Source of the DNA: Phocaeicola faecium
Lineage (GTDB): Bacteria > Bacteroidota > Bacteroidia > Bacteroidales > Bacteroidaceae
Direction of reading: 5' to 3'
DNA length: 64,000 bases
NCBI RefSeq assembly: GCF_014837055.1
Contig: NZ_JACSPQ010000017.1
Location: forward strand, 124,001 to 188,000
Every line of letters starts with the position of its first letter. The stretch's first letter is position 1. Under the pieces are notes generated by a model. It was not told the origin of the DNA. It made no database searches and saw only the letters and a program-made list of their open reading frames with translations. Positions 33,117 through 41,428 of this stretch are shown piece after piece. The position numbers and the translations under genes are program-made.

Positions 33117-33968
33117 TTATTTTTCGATTTCAACCAATTCAACTTCAAATATTAACGTAGAGAACGGTTTGATGTTACGCTGCTGCTGTGAGCCGTAAGC
33201 CAGTTCCTGCGGGATGTAAAGTTCCCATTTCGAACCTACCGGCATCATGCTCAGTGCTTCAGTCCATCCTTTGATGACACGTTGCAAGTTCAATGTAATC
33301 GGTTTTTCTGACTTGTCGAATTCCGTACCGTCAATCAAAGTACCCTTATACATTACTTTTACGTTTGATGTATCGGCAGGCACTTCTCCTGTACCTTTGG
33401 TGATAACTTTGTATTGCAATCCGCTTTCGGTAGTTTGTACGCCTTCCTTGCCTTTGTTTTGAGCCAAGAACTCTTCGTTTTCTTTCTTGTATTCGGCATA
33501 TTCTTTTTCGATAGCCTTTTCGCGGATGTCAGCTTGGTGCTTGCGGATGTAAACGTTAGCCGAGTCGATAGAAACCGTGCCTTCTTTCTTTGCGGTAGCA
33601 ATGAATCCGGCCAAGTAGTTTTCTTTGCTCAGCGAAACGGTAGTGTCGTTACCGAACATGCGGCGGTTATTCATTTCATACATCTGTCCGCTAACCTGCT
33701 GTCCGAGTTGCAAGCCCAGCAAGTAAGCCTTTTCTTTCGGTTCCATTTCTTTCAGTCCTTGTTCCAAACCCTTGATGAAGTTGGCAACGTGAGCCGAGTC
33801 AACACCACCCTGATTCAAAACAAATTCCATCAATCCCTGATTATTGGCTACGCCCACCATATAAGAAAGCGTATCTACATCGCTCTTCAGGTTAGCCTGC
33901 GGAGCGTGATTGCATGATGCCAAGCCCGTTGCGGCTGCAAACATCATCAGTAAAGTAGTTTTTTTCAT
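33117..33968 (-). CDS. FKBP-type peptidyl-prolyl isomerase, lipoprotein
   Basis: A 283-residue envelope foldase. A lipoprotein signal ends LASC (Cys19), a helical FkpA-type dimerisation region occupies about 25-180, and the C-terminal FKBP domain (about 185-280) contains VMYKGTLIDGTEFD and GSKWELYIPQELAYG. It follows a second FKBP gene by 46 bp on the same strand, so the two are probably co-transcribed. Likely role: assisting folding of periplasmic or outer-membrane proteins. Confidence 0.93.
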   Translation of the reverse strand: MKKTTLLMMFAAATGLASCNHAPQANLKSDVDTLSYMVGVANNQGLMEFVLNQGGVDSAHVANFIKGLEQGLKEMEPKEKAYLLGLQLGQQVSGQMYEMNNRRMFGNDTTVSLSKENYLAGFIATAKKEGTVSIDSANVYIRKHQADIREKAIEKEYAEYKKENEEFLAQNKGKEGVQTTESGLQYKVITKGTGEVPADTSNVKVMYKGTLIDGTEFDKSEKPITLNLQRVIKGWTEALSMMPVGSKWELYIPQELAYGSQQQRNIKPFSTLIFEVELVEIEK

Positions 33969-34014
33969 TTGCTTGTTATTTTAGTTTTGATTTTTATTTC
34001 TATAAATTGCCGAT

Positions 34015-34599
34015 TTAGAGCACTTCGATAAGTTCTACTTCGAAAATCAGTGTGCTGTGAGGCGGAATCATTTCGCCGGCTCCCTGTGCGCCGTAAGCCA
34101 GTTCCGACGGGATGTAAAGTTTCCATTTCGCACCTTCCGACATCAGTTGCAGTGCCTCTACCCATCCTTTGATTACCTGATTCACACCGAAAACGGCAGG
34201 TTCGCCGCGCTTGATGGAGCTGTCGAACAGCGTTCCGTCGATGAGTGTGCCTTCGTAGTGGCAGCGTACGCGGTCGGTAGCTTTCGGTTTCTTGCCGTTT
34301 CCTTCTTTGATTACTTCGTACTGTAATCCGCTTGGCAGGGTTACGATGTTCGGGTTCTTTTTGTTTTCTTCAAGGAATGCCTTGCCTTTGGCTATGTTTT
34401 CGGCATTCATCTTTTCTTCTAATTCGGTAAAATATTTGTTGACGATTTCGCGTGCTTCGGTGTGCGTAATAGCGGTTTGGTTTCCTTCCAACACGTCTTT
34501 GATAGCCTGTGCAAAGTCGTTTACATCAATGTTGCGGGCGCCCATGCTCCACAAGTTTTGGCCGATGCCCAAGCCGATGGCGTAACTGAACTTGTCCAT
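34015..34599 (-). CDS. FKBP-type peptidyl-prolyl isomerase (Mip/FkpA-like)
   Basis: A 194-residue foldase without an obvious signal peptide from the chosen start (MDKFSYAIGLGIGQNL). A helical N-terminal dimerisation part precedes the FKBP domain with VRCHYEGTLIDGTLFDSS and GAKWKLYIPSELAYG. An upstream TTG in frame (34641) lies inside the -7 box TACCTTTG and is rejected as a start. It is the first gene of the two-gene FKBP operon and divergent from the sirtuin gene. Confidence 0.92.
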   Translation of the reverse strand: MDKFSYAIGLGIGQNLWSMGARNIDVNDFAQAIKDVLEGNQTAITHTEAREIVNKYFTELEEKMNAENIAKGKAFLEENKKNPNIVTLPSGLQYEVIKEGNGKKPKATDRVRCHYEGTLIDGTLFDSSIKRGEPAVFGVNQVIKGWVEALQLMSEGAKWKLYIPSELAYGAQGAGEMIPPHSTLIFEVELIEVL

Positions 34600-34638
34600 A
34601 AATAGATTTAAATTATTAAGTATATGTTTAACGGGAGG

Positions 34639-34646
34639 CAAAGGTA
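34639..34646 (-). promoter_or_regulatory. Promoter -7 box for the FKBP operon
   Basis: TACCTTTG on the minus strand, 40 bp upstream of the ATG at 34599. It contains the TTG of the longer open frame and so decides the start. Confidence 0.7.
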
Positions 34647-34690
34647 TCTTTTTTCTGTGAAACAGAGGTACTTTGACTTATAAAATTTCT

Positions 34691-34698
34691 TATTTTTG
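34691..34698 (+). promoter_or_regulatory. Promoter -7 box for the sirtuin gene
   Basis: TATTTTTG matches TAnnTTTG. It is followed by an unusually good Shine-Dalgarno GGAGG at 34720-34724, 6 bp before the ATG. Confidence 0.65.
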
Positions 34699-34730
34699 CG
34701 ATAAAGTAGAATATTTCACGGAGGTTTATC

Positions 34731-35447
34731 ATGAAGAAATTAGTAGTTTTGACGGGAGCAGGTATGAGTGCCGAAAGCGGAATCAGTACTTTTCGCGATG
34801 CAGGCGGGCTGTGGGAACGTTATCCGGTAGAGCAGGTGGCTACACCCGAAGGTTATGCTGCCAATCCTGAACTGGTAATTAATTTTTATAACGAGCGGCG
34901 CAAGCAGTTGCTTGATGTGAAACCAAACCGAGGACATGAGTTGCTTGCCGAGATGGAGAAAGACTATGATGTAACGATTATCACGCAAAACGTGGATAAC
35001 CTGCACGAACGGGCAGGCAGCTCGAACGTCATTCACCTGCACGGTGAGTTGACAAAGGTGACGTCGAGCCGGCATCCCAACGACCCGAAATGTATCCGTA
35101 CCCTCCGCCCCGAAGAGTATGAAGTCAAGATGGGCGACAAGGCAGCCGACGGTTCGCAGCTCCGTCCGTTCATCGTGTGGTTCGGCGAGGCGGTTCCGAT
35201 GATAGAAACAGCCATCGACTGTGTGGAACAGGCAGACATCTTCGTAATTATCGGTACGTCGCTCAACGTATATCCGGCGGCGGGACTGCTTAACTACGTC
35301 CCTCAAGGCGTTCCTGTCTACCTGATTGACCCGAAAGAGGTTGCCGTTAATTCGATGCGAAAGGTGCATGTTATCCGTAAAGGAGCATCGGAAGGCGTGG
35401 CCGAACTGAAAGCCTTATTAGAAGAATCGGGAAGCGTAGGAAAGTGA
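34731..35447 (+). CDS. cobB: NAD-dependent protein deacylase (sirtuin, class III type)
   Basis: A 238-residue Sir2 enzyme that removes acyl groups from lysine using NAD. The NAD site GAGMSAESGISTFRD (9-23), TQNVDN (85-90) and catalytic His104 (HGE) are present. Tyr53 and Arg56 (YNER) correspond to the pair that gives class III sirtuins desuccinylase or demalonylase activity. Odd feature: the zinc module between HGE and FIVWFGEAVP contains a single cysteine (121) instead of four, so it probably lacks structural zinc. A clear GGAGG ribosome-binding site is present, uncommon in this phylum. Confidence 0.93.
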   Translation: MKKLVVLTGAGMSAESGISTFRDAGGLWERYPVEQVATPEGYAANPELVINFYNERRKQLLDVKPNRGHELLAEMEKDYDVTIITQNVDNLHERAGSSNVIHLHGELTKVTSSRHPNDPKCIRTLRPEEYEVKMGDKAADGSQLRPFIVWFGEAVPMIETAIDCVEQADIFVIIGTSLNVYPAAGLLNYVPQGVPVYLIDPKEVAVNSMRKVHVIRKGASEGVAELKALLEESGSVGK

Positions 35448-35508
35448 TGTTCGGGGTATATATGCGATAAAAAATGTTATACGGGTAAGATGGTGAACAA
35501 ATTTTGTT

Positions 35509-35516
35509 TATATTTG
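35509..35516 (+). promoter_or_regulatory. Promoter -7 box for rubredoxin
   Basis: TATATTTG matches TAnnTTTG, 55 bp before the rubredoxin ATG. A second candidate, TTACTTTG, lies at 35520-35527. Confidence 0.5.
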
Positions 35517-35570
35517 TTTTTACTTTGATATCAATGATAACGAATACTAACTTTAATAGAACAAGGACTT

Positions 35571-35735
35571 ATGAAAAAGTACATTTGCACAGTATGTGAT
35601 TGGGTTTACGACCCTGAAGTGGGCGATCCTGAAGGCGGCATTGCTCCGGGAACAGCTTTTGAAGATATTCCTGAAGATTGGGTTTGTCCGGTTTGCGGTG
35701 TAGGCAAAGAAGATTTCCAACCTGTAGAGGAATAA
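35571..35735 (+). CDS. Rubredoxin
   Basis: A 54-residue electron carrier with one iron bound by four cysteines in two CxxC pairs: [12 protein letters not shown] near residues 4-15 and [11 protein letters not shown] near 37-47. The length and spacing are exactly those of classical rubredoxins. It probably donates electrons to peroxide- or oxygen-reducing enzymes in this anaerobe. It is monocistronic, with a terminator 22 bp after the stop. Confidence 0.97.
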   Translation: MKKYICTVCDWVYDPEVGDPEGGIAPGTAFEDIPEDWVCPVCGVGKEDFQPVEE

Positions 35736-35756
35736 TAACGAAATAAACAAAAGGGA

Positions 35757-35796
35757 AACGGTCGCTTTTCAGCAATGAGAGGCGGCCGTTCTTTTT
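35757..35796 (+). terminator. Intrinsic terminator of rubredoxin
   Basis: AACGGTCGCT pairs with AGGCGGCCGTT, followed by CTTTTT. Confidence 0.75.
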
Positions 35797-35810
35797 ATGA
35801 GAAAATAAAA

Positions 35811-35981
35811 ATGGATATTTTGCTTTTGACCTTAATTGTAGCTTTAGATTTATCTGTTTTATATGCGGTAAATCATCATTCGATGTCAAAACGAAAAAAG
35901 CTCTTATCTTATTTGCTGATTCTGTTATTGCCTATATTGGGGGGTATTTATTATTGTGTTTTTTACTGTCCCAAAAAGTGA
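35811..35981 (+). CDS. Small membrane protein (PLDc_N-like)
   Basis: A 56-residue protein with two hydrophobic helices (about 2-19 and 31-50) separated by a basic loop (SMSKRKK) and ending FYCPKK. The arrangement resembles the short PLDc_N-type two-helix membrane proteins. Function unknown. The frame opens further upstream at 35775, but that part overlaps the rubredoxin terminator. ATG 35811 is preferred. No close partner on the same strand. Confidence 0.6.
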   Translation: MDILLLTLIVALDLSVLYAVNHHSMSKRKKLLSYLLILLLPILGGIYYCVFYCPKK

Positions 35982-36040
35982 TATCAGGATGCAGATCGGC
36001 AGATATTTGTGTAAAATTTCCGGGCTTGGTAAGGGGGAGA

Positions 36041-36134
36041 AAAACACTACCCATAGAACGGGTAAGTTCTATGGGTAGAACCGGATGGTTTATCCGCAAG
36101 AGATGGGTAACACTAACGGTTGCGTTTTTTCAGG
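36041..36134. repeat. GCTACCG-type intergenic repeat, copy e, with 12-bp hairpin
   Basis: TACCCATAGAAC (36048-36059) and GTTCTATGGGTA (36066-36077) form a perfect 12-bp hairpin with a 6-nt loop. Further on, TTTATCCGCAAGAG and GTAACACTAACGGTTGCG are the complement of blocks in copy a. It lies in the gap 35982-36229 between convergent genes, which holds no gene. Confidence 0.65.
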
Positions 36135-36229
36135 ACTGACCGGTGGTGTATTCCCTACATGATTTGAGCCGTTTCAATGACTTGGGATGGAGAATAATAA
36201 GTTGTTGTTCAGCTTTTTATAATGAATGC

Positions 36230-37270
36230 TTACCGTTCTACCTCTCCACTCTCGTGTTTTGCAAGCAGTGCCTCAACTTCGGCAGCTTTCACCATGTTAT
36301 AATCTCCGGCAATGGTATTTTTCAGTACCGATGCTGCCGTTGAAAAATTAACACGCTTCTGTTCGTCACTGAAAGCCGTTTGCGCATAGAGCATGGCTCC
36401 ACAGAAAGCATCGCCTACCCCTACGCAGTCAATCACATTGTCGATGTCGAACACGCGCGTATGCTTCATCGTTCCGTTAGAATAAAGTATGCCGGCAAAC
36501 GTATGATGTTCCGAACTCATGACGTTACGCAGCGCGATATAAATGTACTTGCAGTCGGGTATTTGCCGGCTGATGGCCTGACAGAACTTTTTGTACGCCT
36601 CTATGTCGTATTCTTCCCCGTCGCGGGTAGCCTTGAATCCCGGTGCAGGGATATCCATCAGCATGGCGTATTCGCTTTCGCTGCCGAAGATAATGTCGCT
36701 GGCGGTCATCAGCGGACGCAATACTTCTTGCGCCGTCTTTCCGTAATTCCACAGATTTTTCCGGTAGTTGATGTCATACGAAACGGTCAGCCCCATTTCT
36801 TTGGCAATGGTGGTTGACTCTTTGCATACCTCGGCAAGTCCCGGTGTGAGGGCGGCATCGATGCCCGACCAGTGGAAGATGGAAGCATCTTTAAATATTT
36901 CCCTCCAGTTTATCATCCCCGGTTTCAGTTCGGAAAAGGCAGAGCCTTCGCGGTCGTAAATCACACTTGAGTTACGCATGGCGGCAGCTTTTTCCATATA
37001 ATACGTGCCCAGTCTCCGTCCGCCGGTAAGGATATGCCCCGTTCCGATGTTATGCGAACGGAGTTCGGCAAGACAGGTTTCTCCCAGCGCATTATCGGGC
37101 AGGCGCGTAATGTATTCTACATCCGCTCCGAAGTTGGCAGCCGAAATAGCTACATTGGCTTCGCTTCCTCCGTAATTGACCAACATTTCATGGCTCTGCT
37201 GGATACGCAAATTGTTGGGCGTAGTGAAGCGGAGCATGATTTCTCCGAAAGTTACGATTTTCTTTTTCAT
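36230..37270 (-). CDS. kdgK: PfkB family carbohydrate kinase, probable 2-dehydro-3-deoxygluconokinase
   Basis: A 346-residue ribokinase-family enzyme. The N-terminus VTFGEIMLRFTTP and GGSEANVA (about 34-41) and the C-terminal anion-hole motif with catalytic Asp, GVGDAFCGAML, are visible. Residue pattern and length match Bacteroides KDG kinases, which phosphorylate 2-keto-3-deoxygluconate from uronate or pectin breakdown. The substrate is family-based inference. No KDPG aldolase gene is adjacent. It lies downstream of ackA on the same strand, behind a strong hairpin. Confidence 0.85.
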   Translation of the reverse strand: MKKKIVTFGEIMLRFTTPNNLRIQQSHEMLVNYGGSEANVAISAANFGADVEYITRLPDNALGETCLAELRSHNIGTGHILTGGRRLGTYYMEKAAAMRNSSVIYDREGSAFSELKPGMINWREIFKDASIFHWSGIDAALTPGLAEVCKESTTIAKEMGLTVSYDINYRKNLWNYGKTAQEVLRPLMTASDIIFGSESEYAMLMDIPAPGFKATRDGEEYDIEAYKKFCQAISRQIPDCKYIYIALRNVMSSEHHTFAGILYSNGTMKHTRVFDIDNVIDCVGVGDAFCGAMLYAQTAFSDEQKRVNFSTAASVLKNTIAGDYNMVKAAEVEALLAKHESGEVER

Positions 37271-37290
37271 AAAATGAGATTCATTAAAAA

Positions 37291-37358
37291 AACGCAGGCC
37301 TTCGCCCGTTCACTCAGATTGTGGATACCCTCTGTGCGAATTAGCGAAACCCTGCGTT
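37291..37358 (-). terminator. Long-stem hairpin between ackA and kdgK
   Basis: The arms 37291-37305 and 37344-37358 form a 15-bp stem (one mismatch, one wobble) with a 38-nt loop. On the minus strand the stem ends GCGTTTTTTT, a good terminator tail for pta-ackA. A TTTGC directly upstream leaves open that it is instead the structured leader of kdgK. Confidence 0.7.
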
Positions 37359-37379
37359 GCAAAGTTTTATTTCAGAAAT

Positions 37380-38582
37380 TTATTTCTGGTTCTTTAAGAT
37401 TTCCATCGTGTCGGTAGCAATCATCAGTTCTTCATCCGTAGGGATTACCACTACTTTGACTTTAGAGTCGTCGGTAGAGATGATAGCTTCTTCGCCGCGT
37501 ACCTTGTTGCGTTCCGGGTCGATTTTCACACCGAGGAATTCCAGCGGTTCGCAAGCAGCCCAGCGAGCCGTAGCCTGATTTTCGCCTACACCGCCGGTAA
37601 ACAAGATAACGTCTACACCTCCCATCGCAGCCGCGTAAGCTCCGATGTATTTGGTAATGCGATAGAAGTACATTGCTTCTGCACGTTTAGCTTCTGCTTC
37701 TCCTTTGGCTGCGGCTGCTTCCAGTTCACGCATGTCGCTTGAGCGGTGGAAGATACCCAGCACACCGCTTTTCTTGTTCAGTATGTTCGACATTTCGTCT
37801 GGTGTCAGTCCTTCTTTTTTCATCAGATATAAGATGGCGCCGCCGTCGATGTCGCCGCTGCGCGTACCCATCATCAAACCTTCCAGCGGGGTAAGTCCCA
37901 TTGTCGTGTCTACACACTTGCCGTCTTTGATGGCAGCGATAGAACCTCCGTTACCGATGTGGCAGGTAATGATTCTCGAACCTTCAGCCGGGATATTCAG
38001 GAACTCGCATACACGTTTTGACACGTAGCGGTGAGACGTTCCGTGGAAACCGTAACGGCGGATGCCGTATTTTTCGTAATATTCATACGGAATGGCATAC
38101 AGGTATGCCTTTTCGGGCATAGTCTGGTGGAATGCCGTATCGAACACTGCGATTTGGGGAACGTTAGGCAACAGCTTCTGTACGGCATAGATACCTTTCA
38201 GGTTTGCCGGATTGTGAAGCGGGCCGAGGTCGCAACACTCTTCAACGGCAGCAATGACAGCGTCGGTAATCAGTACCGAACCACTGAACTTAGTGCCTCC
38301 GTGAAGCACGCGATGACCTACCGCTCCGATTTCGTCGAGCGATTTTACTGCTCCATATTCGGGGTGGGTAAGGGTTTCAAAGATGAATTGAACCCCTGCC
38401 GTATGTTCTTCAATGTCTCTTTCGATGATTTTCTTTTCGCCGTTGGGCAATGTAATCTTCAGGAAAGAGCCGGGTAAGTTAATCTTCTCAAGTCCTCCTT
38501 GTGCGAGGATTGCTTTAGTAGTCATATCAAATAATTTGTATTTGATGGATGAACTACCGCAGTTGAGTACTAATATTTTCAT
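37380..38582 (-). CDS. ackA: Acetate kinase
   Basis: Converts acetyl phosphate and ADP to acetate and ATP, the energy-yielding end of acetate fermentation. The 400-residue protein has the family's two signatures, NCGSSSIKYKLFD (7-19) and GFHGTSHRYV (about 178-187), plus the glycine-rich FTGGVGEN region near residue 320. It follows pta by 44 bp, the standard pta-ackA operon, and ends before a long hairpin. Confidence 0.98.
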   Translation of the reverse strand: MKILVLNCGSSSIKYKLFDMTTKAILAQGGLEKINLPGSFLKITLPNGEKKIIERDIEEHTAGVQFIFETLTHPEYGAVKSLDEIGAVGHRVLHGGTKFSGSVLITDAVIAAVEECCDLGPLHNPANLKGIYAVQKLLPNVPQIAVFDTAFHQTMPEKAYLYAIPYEYYEKYGIRRYGFHGTSHRYVSKRVCEFLNIPAEGSRIITCHIGNGGSIAAIKDGKCVDTTMGLTPLEGLMMGTRSGDIDGGAILYLMKKEGLTPDEMSNILNKKSGVLGIFHRSSDMRELEAAAAKGEAEAKRAEAMYFYRITKYIGAYAAAMGGVDVILFTGGVGENQATARWAACEPLEFLGVKIDPERNKVRGEEAIISTDDSKVKVVVIPTDEELMIATDTMEILKNQK

Positions 38583-38626
38583 TGGTGTTTTTATTCTTAA
38601 TTTATTTACGTTACGTGTTTCGGTCG

Positions 38627-39640
38627 TTAACTGTTCTTTTTAGCTGCAATGGCTTGGTTGGCAGTAATGGCAATCATCTTATATACGTCTTCGATGCAGC
38701 ATCCGCGTGACAAGTCATTGACCGGGCGAGCGATACCTTGCAAAATCGGACCGATAGCGGTAGCGTGTCCCAAGCGTTCTACTAATTTATATGAAATGTT
38801 TCCTACTTCCAGACAAGGAACGATCAACACGTTTGCTTTTCCGGCGATTTCCGAACCCGGAGCTTTGCTTGCGCCGATTCTCGGAACCAGTGCTGCATCG
38901 GCTTGAAGTTCACCGTCGATTTTCAAGTCGGGAGCCATTTCTTTGGCAATGTTCAGGGCTTCTACCACCTTGTCTACCACTTCGTGCTTAGCCGAACCTT
39001 TGGTTGAGAAGCTCAGCATGGCTACACGCGGGTCGAGGCCTGCAACAGCCTGTGCGGTGCGTGCCGTACAAACGGCAATCTGAGCCAATTGATTTGCATC
39101 CGGAACCGGTGTCACGGCTACGTCGCCCATTACCAATACACCATTGTCACCACATTCGGGAGCGTGAGTAAGCATCAGCATGGCGCCTGATACGCAAGTA
39201 ATGCCCGGAGCTGTTTTGATGATCTGCAATGCCGGACGAAGTACGTCTCCCGTTGTATTGCGCGCTCCGGCCAGCTGACCGTCGGCGTCGCCGGATTTGA
39301 TAATCAAGCAGCCTAAGTAAAGCGGGTTTAATACCAACTTACGGGCTTCTTCAATGGTCATGCCCTTCTTTTTGCGCAGTTCGCACAACAGTTGGGCGTA
39401 TTCTTCTTTTTTCGGATTTGTTTCAGGGTCTATGATTGTAGCTTTATGGATGTTTCCCAAGCCCCATTCTTTTGCCAGAGCCATAATCTCGTCGGGGTTA
39501 CCCAGCAAGATAAGATCTGCTACACCGTCTGTCAATATTTGATTGGCAGCTTTCAAAGTACGTTCTTCCGTTCCTTCCGGAAGCACGATGCGCTGTTTGT
39601 CTGCTTTAGCGCGTTCAACGATTTGACTAATTAAATCCAT
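38627..39640 (-). CDS. pta: Phosphate acetyltransferase
   Basis: Converts acetyl-CoA to acetyl phosphate, the substrate for the following acetate kinase. At 337 residues it is the short form, without the N-terminal DRTGG/P-loop extensions of the enterobacterial enzyme. Family motifs include IVLPEGTEERT near the N-terminus and LIIKSGDADGQLAGA in the middle. Its promoter box lies about 62 bp upstream. First gene of pta-ackA. Confidence 0.97.
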   Translation of the reverse strand: MDLISQIVERAKADKQRIVLPEGTEERTLKAANQILTDGVADLILLGNPDEIMALAKEWGLGNIHKATIIDPETNPKKEEYAQLLCELRKKKGMTIEEARKLVLNPLYLGCLIIKSGDADGQLAGARNTTGDVLRPALQIIKTAPGITCVSGAMLMLTHAPECGDNGVLVMGDVAVTPVPDANQLAQIAVCTARTAQAVAGLDPRVAMLSFSTKGSAKHEVVDKVVEALNIAKEMAPDLKIDGELQADAALVPRIGASKAPGSEIAGKANVLIVPCLEVGNISYKLVERLGHATAIGPILQGIARPVNDLSRGCCIEDVYKMIAITANQAIAAKKNS

Positions 39641-39701
39641 AATCGGTTATATGATTAAAATTGAAATTGCATGTTAGGATGTTTGACTTTTTTTCCTCTT
39701 G

Positions 39702-39709
39702 CAAAAGTA
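39702..39709 (-). promoter_or_regulatory. Promoter -7 box for pta-ackA
   Basis: TACTTTTG on the minus strand, 62 bp before pta, matches TAnnTTTG. Confidence 0.65.
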
Positions 39710-39835
39710 GGCATTTTTGCAATATCAGGTTTGCAAAAGCCGATTTTTTTTGGTTTAAAGTATGCAAAAACTATATGTTTAAAGGCAGGATTTGTTAAAA
39801 GCGCCCCATTTGGTATCGCGTTTGGATAGAATCTG

Positions 39836-39843
39836 TAAATTTG
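39836..39843 (+). promoter_or_regulatory. Promoter -7 box for lrgAB
   Basis: TAAATTTG matches TAnnTTTG, with TTTG upstream at 39809-39812. It contains the TTG that opens the longer lrgA frame and therefore argues for the ATG at 39877. Confidence 0.65.
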
Positions 39844-39876
39844 CCACGTTTTTCAATAATTTTAGTAATAGGTATT

Positions 39877-40227
39877 ATGATACGTCAATGTTCCATCCTT
39901 TTCGGATGTTTGGCGTTAGGTGAACTGATTGTTTATCTGACGGGTATCAAGCTGCCGTCCAGTATTATAGGGATGCTGCTTCTTACACTTTTCTTACAGT
40001 TGGGCTGGATAAAGCTCGAATGGGTTCAGGGATTGACCGACTTCTTGGTAGCCAATCTGGGTTTCTTTTTTGTTCCTTCGGGGGTAGCTCTGATGCTTTA
40101 CTTCGATATCATTCAGGCGCAATTTTGGCCGATAGTGATAGCTACGTTGGTCAGTACGGTATTGGTGTTAATTGTTACAGGATGGGTTCATCAATTGGTT
40201 CGGAAGTATGGATTTTTTAGAAAATAA
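39877..40227 (+). CDS. lrgA: CidA/LrgA family membrane protein
   Basis: A 116-residue membrane protein with four hydrophobic helices, holin-like in shape. Family features are the LPSSIIGMLLL segment (about 25-35) and FFVPSGVALM (about 63-72). LrgA works with LrgB in controlling murein hydrolase activity or in pyruvate/overflow-metabolite transport in other bacteria. Which applies here is unknown, though the position beside pta-ackA fits overflow metabolism. Start chosen at ATG 39877 because the upstream TTG is in the promoter. It overlaps lrgB by 20 bp. Confidence 0.9.
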   Translation: MIRQCSILFGCLALGELIVYLTGIKLPSSIIGMLLLTLFLQLGWIKLEWVQGLTDFLVANLGFFFVPSGVALMLYFDIIQAQFWPIVIATLVSTVLVLIVTGWVHQLVRKYGFFRK

Positions 40228-40903
40228 GTTTTTTCTGCTGGCAATAACGTTCGGCTTTTTCTTTTTAGCCAAGTTGTTGCAAAAGAAGACAGGCTCATTG
40301 CTGCTCAATCCTATCTTGATAGCGATAGCCCTGCTGATTTGTTTCCTGAAGTTTACGGGAGTGTCTTACGAGAAATATTCCGAAGCCGGTTCGCTGGTAG
40401 AGTTCTGGCTGAAGCCCGCCGTGGTAGCTTTGGGCGTACCTTTGTACTTACAGCTGCGGATGATAAAAAAACAACTGATGCCCATTATCGTGTCTCAGTT
40501 GGCAGGATGTGTGGTCGGTCTGGTAGCCGTTACGGTGATAGCCAAACTGATGGGTGCATCGCCCGAAGTAATCATGTCGTTGGCACCGAAATCGGTCACC
40601 ACCCCGATAGCGATGGAAGTGTCGAACGCCGTGGGCGGAATCCCTTCGCTGACGGCAGCCGTGGTTATCGTGGTAGGGCTGTTTGGAGCCATTTGCGGAT
40701 TTAAGGTGCTTCAGGTAGGGCGCGTAGGCAGCCCAATCGCGCAAGGGCTGTCAATGGGTACGGCAAGCCACGCCGTCGGTACTTCACGGGCGATGGAAGT
40801 GAGCGGAAAATACGGAGCCTATGCCAGTTTGGGCCTCACGCTGAACGGCATTCTTACCGCTTTGCTCTCGCCGACTATTCTGCACCTTTTGGGGCTTTAT
40901 TAA
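40208..40903 (+). CDS. lrgB: LrgB family membrane protein
   Basis: A 231-residue membrane protein with six to eight hydrophobic helices. The family block LAPKSVTTPIAMEVS (about 130-145) and GTASHAVGTSRAMEV (about 190-205) are conserved LrgB/YohK signatures. It is translationally coupled to lrgA (20-bp overlap), so the longer upstream frame is not needed. A hairpin terminator follows 30 bp after the stop. Confidence 0.93.
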   Translation: MDFLENKFFLLAITFGFFFLAKLLQKKTGSLLLNPILIAIALLICFLKFTGVSYEKYSEAGSLVEFWLKPAVVALGVPLYLQLRMIKKQLMPIIVSQLAGCVVGLVAVTVIAKLMGASPEVIMSLAPKSVTTPIAMEVSNAVGGIPSLTAAVVIVVGLFGAICGFKVLQVGRVGSPIAQGLSMGTASHAVGTSRAMEVSGKYGAYASLGLTLNGILTALLSPTILHLLGLY

Positions 40904-40932
40904 TCCGGACAGACTCTAAGTTCTTGATAAAT

Positions 40933-40975
40933 AAAGGAGTATGATGTTGCCCAAAGCAGCGTCACGCTCCTTTTT
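40933..40975 (+). terminator. Intrinsic terminator of lrgAB
   Basis: AAAGGAG pairs with CTCCTTT, with an interrupted inner stem, followed by TTTTT. Confidence 0.75.
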
Positions 40976-40987
40976 ATGCTTCTTGAA

Positions 40988-41119
40988 ACGCAAGCGGTAG
41001 TTTCCTCTTACGCAAGCGGTAGTTTCCTCTTACGCAAGCGGTAGTTTCCTCTTACGCAAGCGGTAGTTTTCCCTTACACATGCGGTAGTTTGCTCCAATT
41101 CATGCGGTAGCGTTTTTCC
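40988..41119. repeat. 22-bp tandem repeat array (six units), repeat copy f
   Basis: Six direct units of 22 bp begin at 40988, 41010, 41032, 41054, 41076 and 41098. The first three are identical (ACGCAAGCGGTAGTTTCCTC plus TT); units 4-6 drift, and the last two carry CATGCGGTAG. Each contains the GCGGTAG core, the complement of the CTACCGC core of the dispersed repeat. No spacers, so not CRISPR. The rest of the gap 41120-41364 shows no gene or clear signal. Confidence 0.88.
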
Positions 41120-41364
41120 TCCCTTTTTTCCGGCTTATTTCTCTGTCCGGAAAGGCGTGAATTTTGCTTGAAATCATCGTAAAAAATGAGGCCGACAAAT
41201 CATACTTTGAATGGAAAAATCGTACATTTTGATGAAAGAATAATCCAATATTTTCTTTATTAAGCTGATTATCAGATGTGTTTTCTGGAGAATATCTTAA
41301 TGTACACCCGACAATTTTGATAGGATGGTAGACAATATTTTTATTTGTTATCTTTAAGTTTCAA

Positions 41365-41372
41365 TAATTTTG
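41365..41372 (+). promoter_or_regulatory. Promoter -7 box for the susC/susD pair
   Basis: TAATTTTG matches TAnnTTTG, 57 bp upstream of the susC ATG. Confidence 0.6.
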
Positions 41373-41428
41373 CAATCAAGAAACGAATGGAATACAATAA
41401 AGTCTATTAATCCTTAAATTATAGAAGT

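Noticed and set aside
36380-36817. Long antisense frame inside kdgK, and similar frames opposite priA, the permeases and tolC
   Set aside because: They lie wholly within well-supported genes and show no family features; they are compositional shadows.
40988-41119. Possible CRISPR array
   Set aside because: The 22-bp units are directly adjacent without unique spacers, and no cas genes are present.
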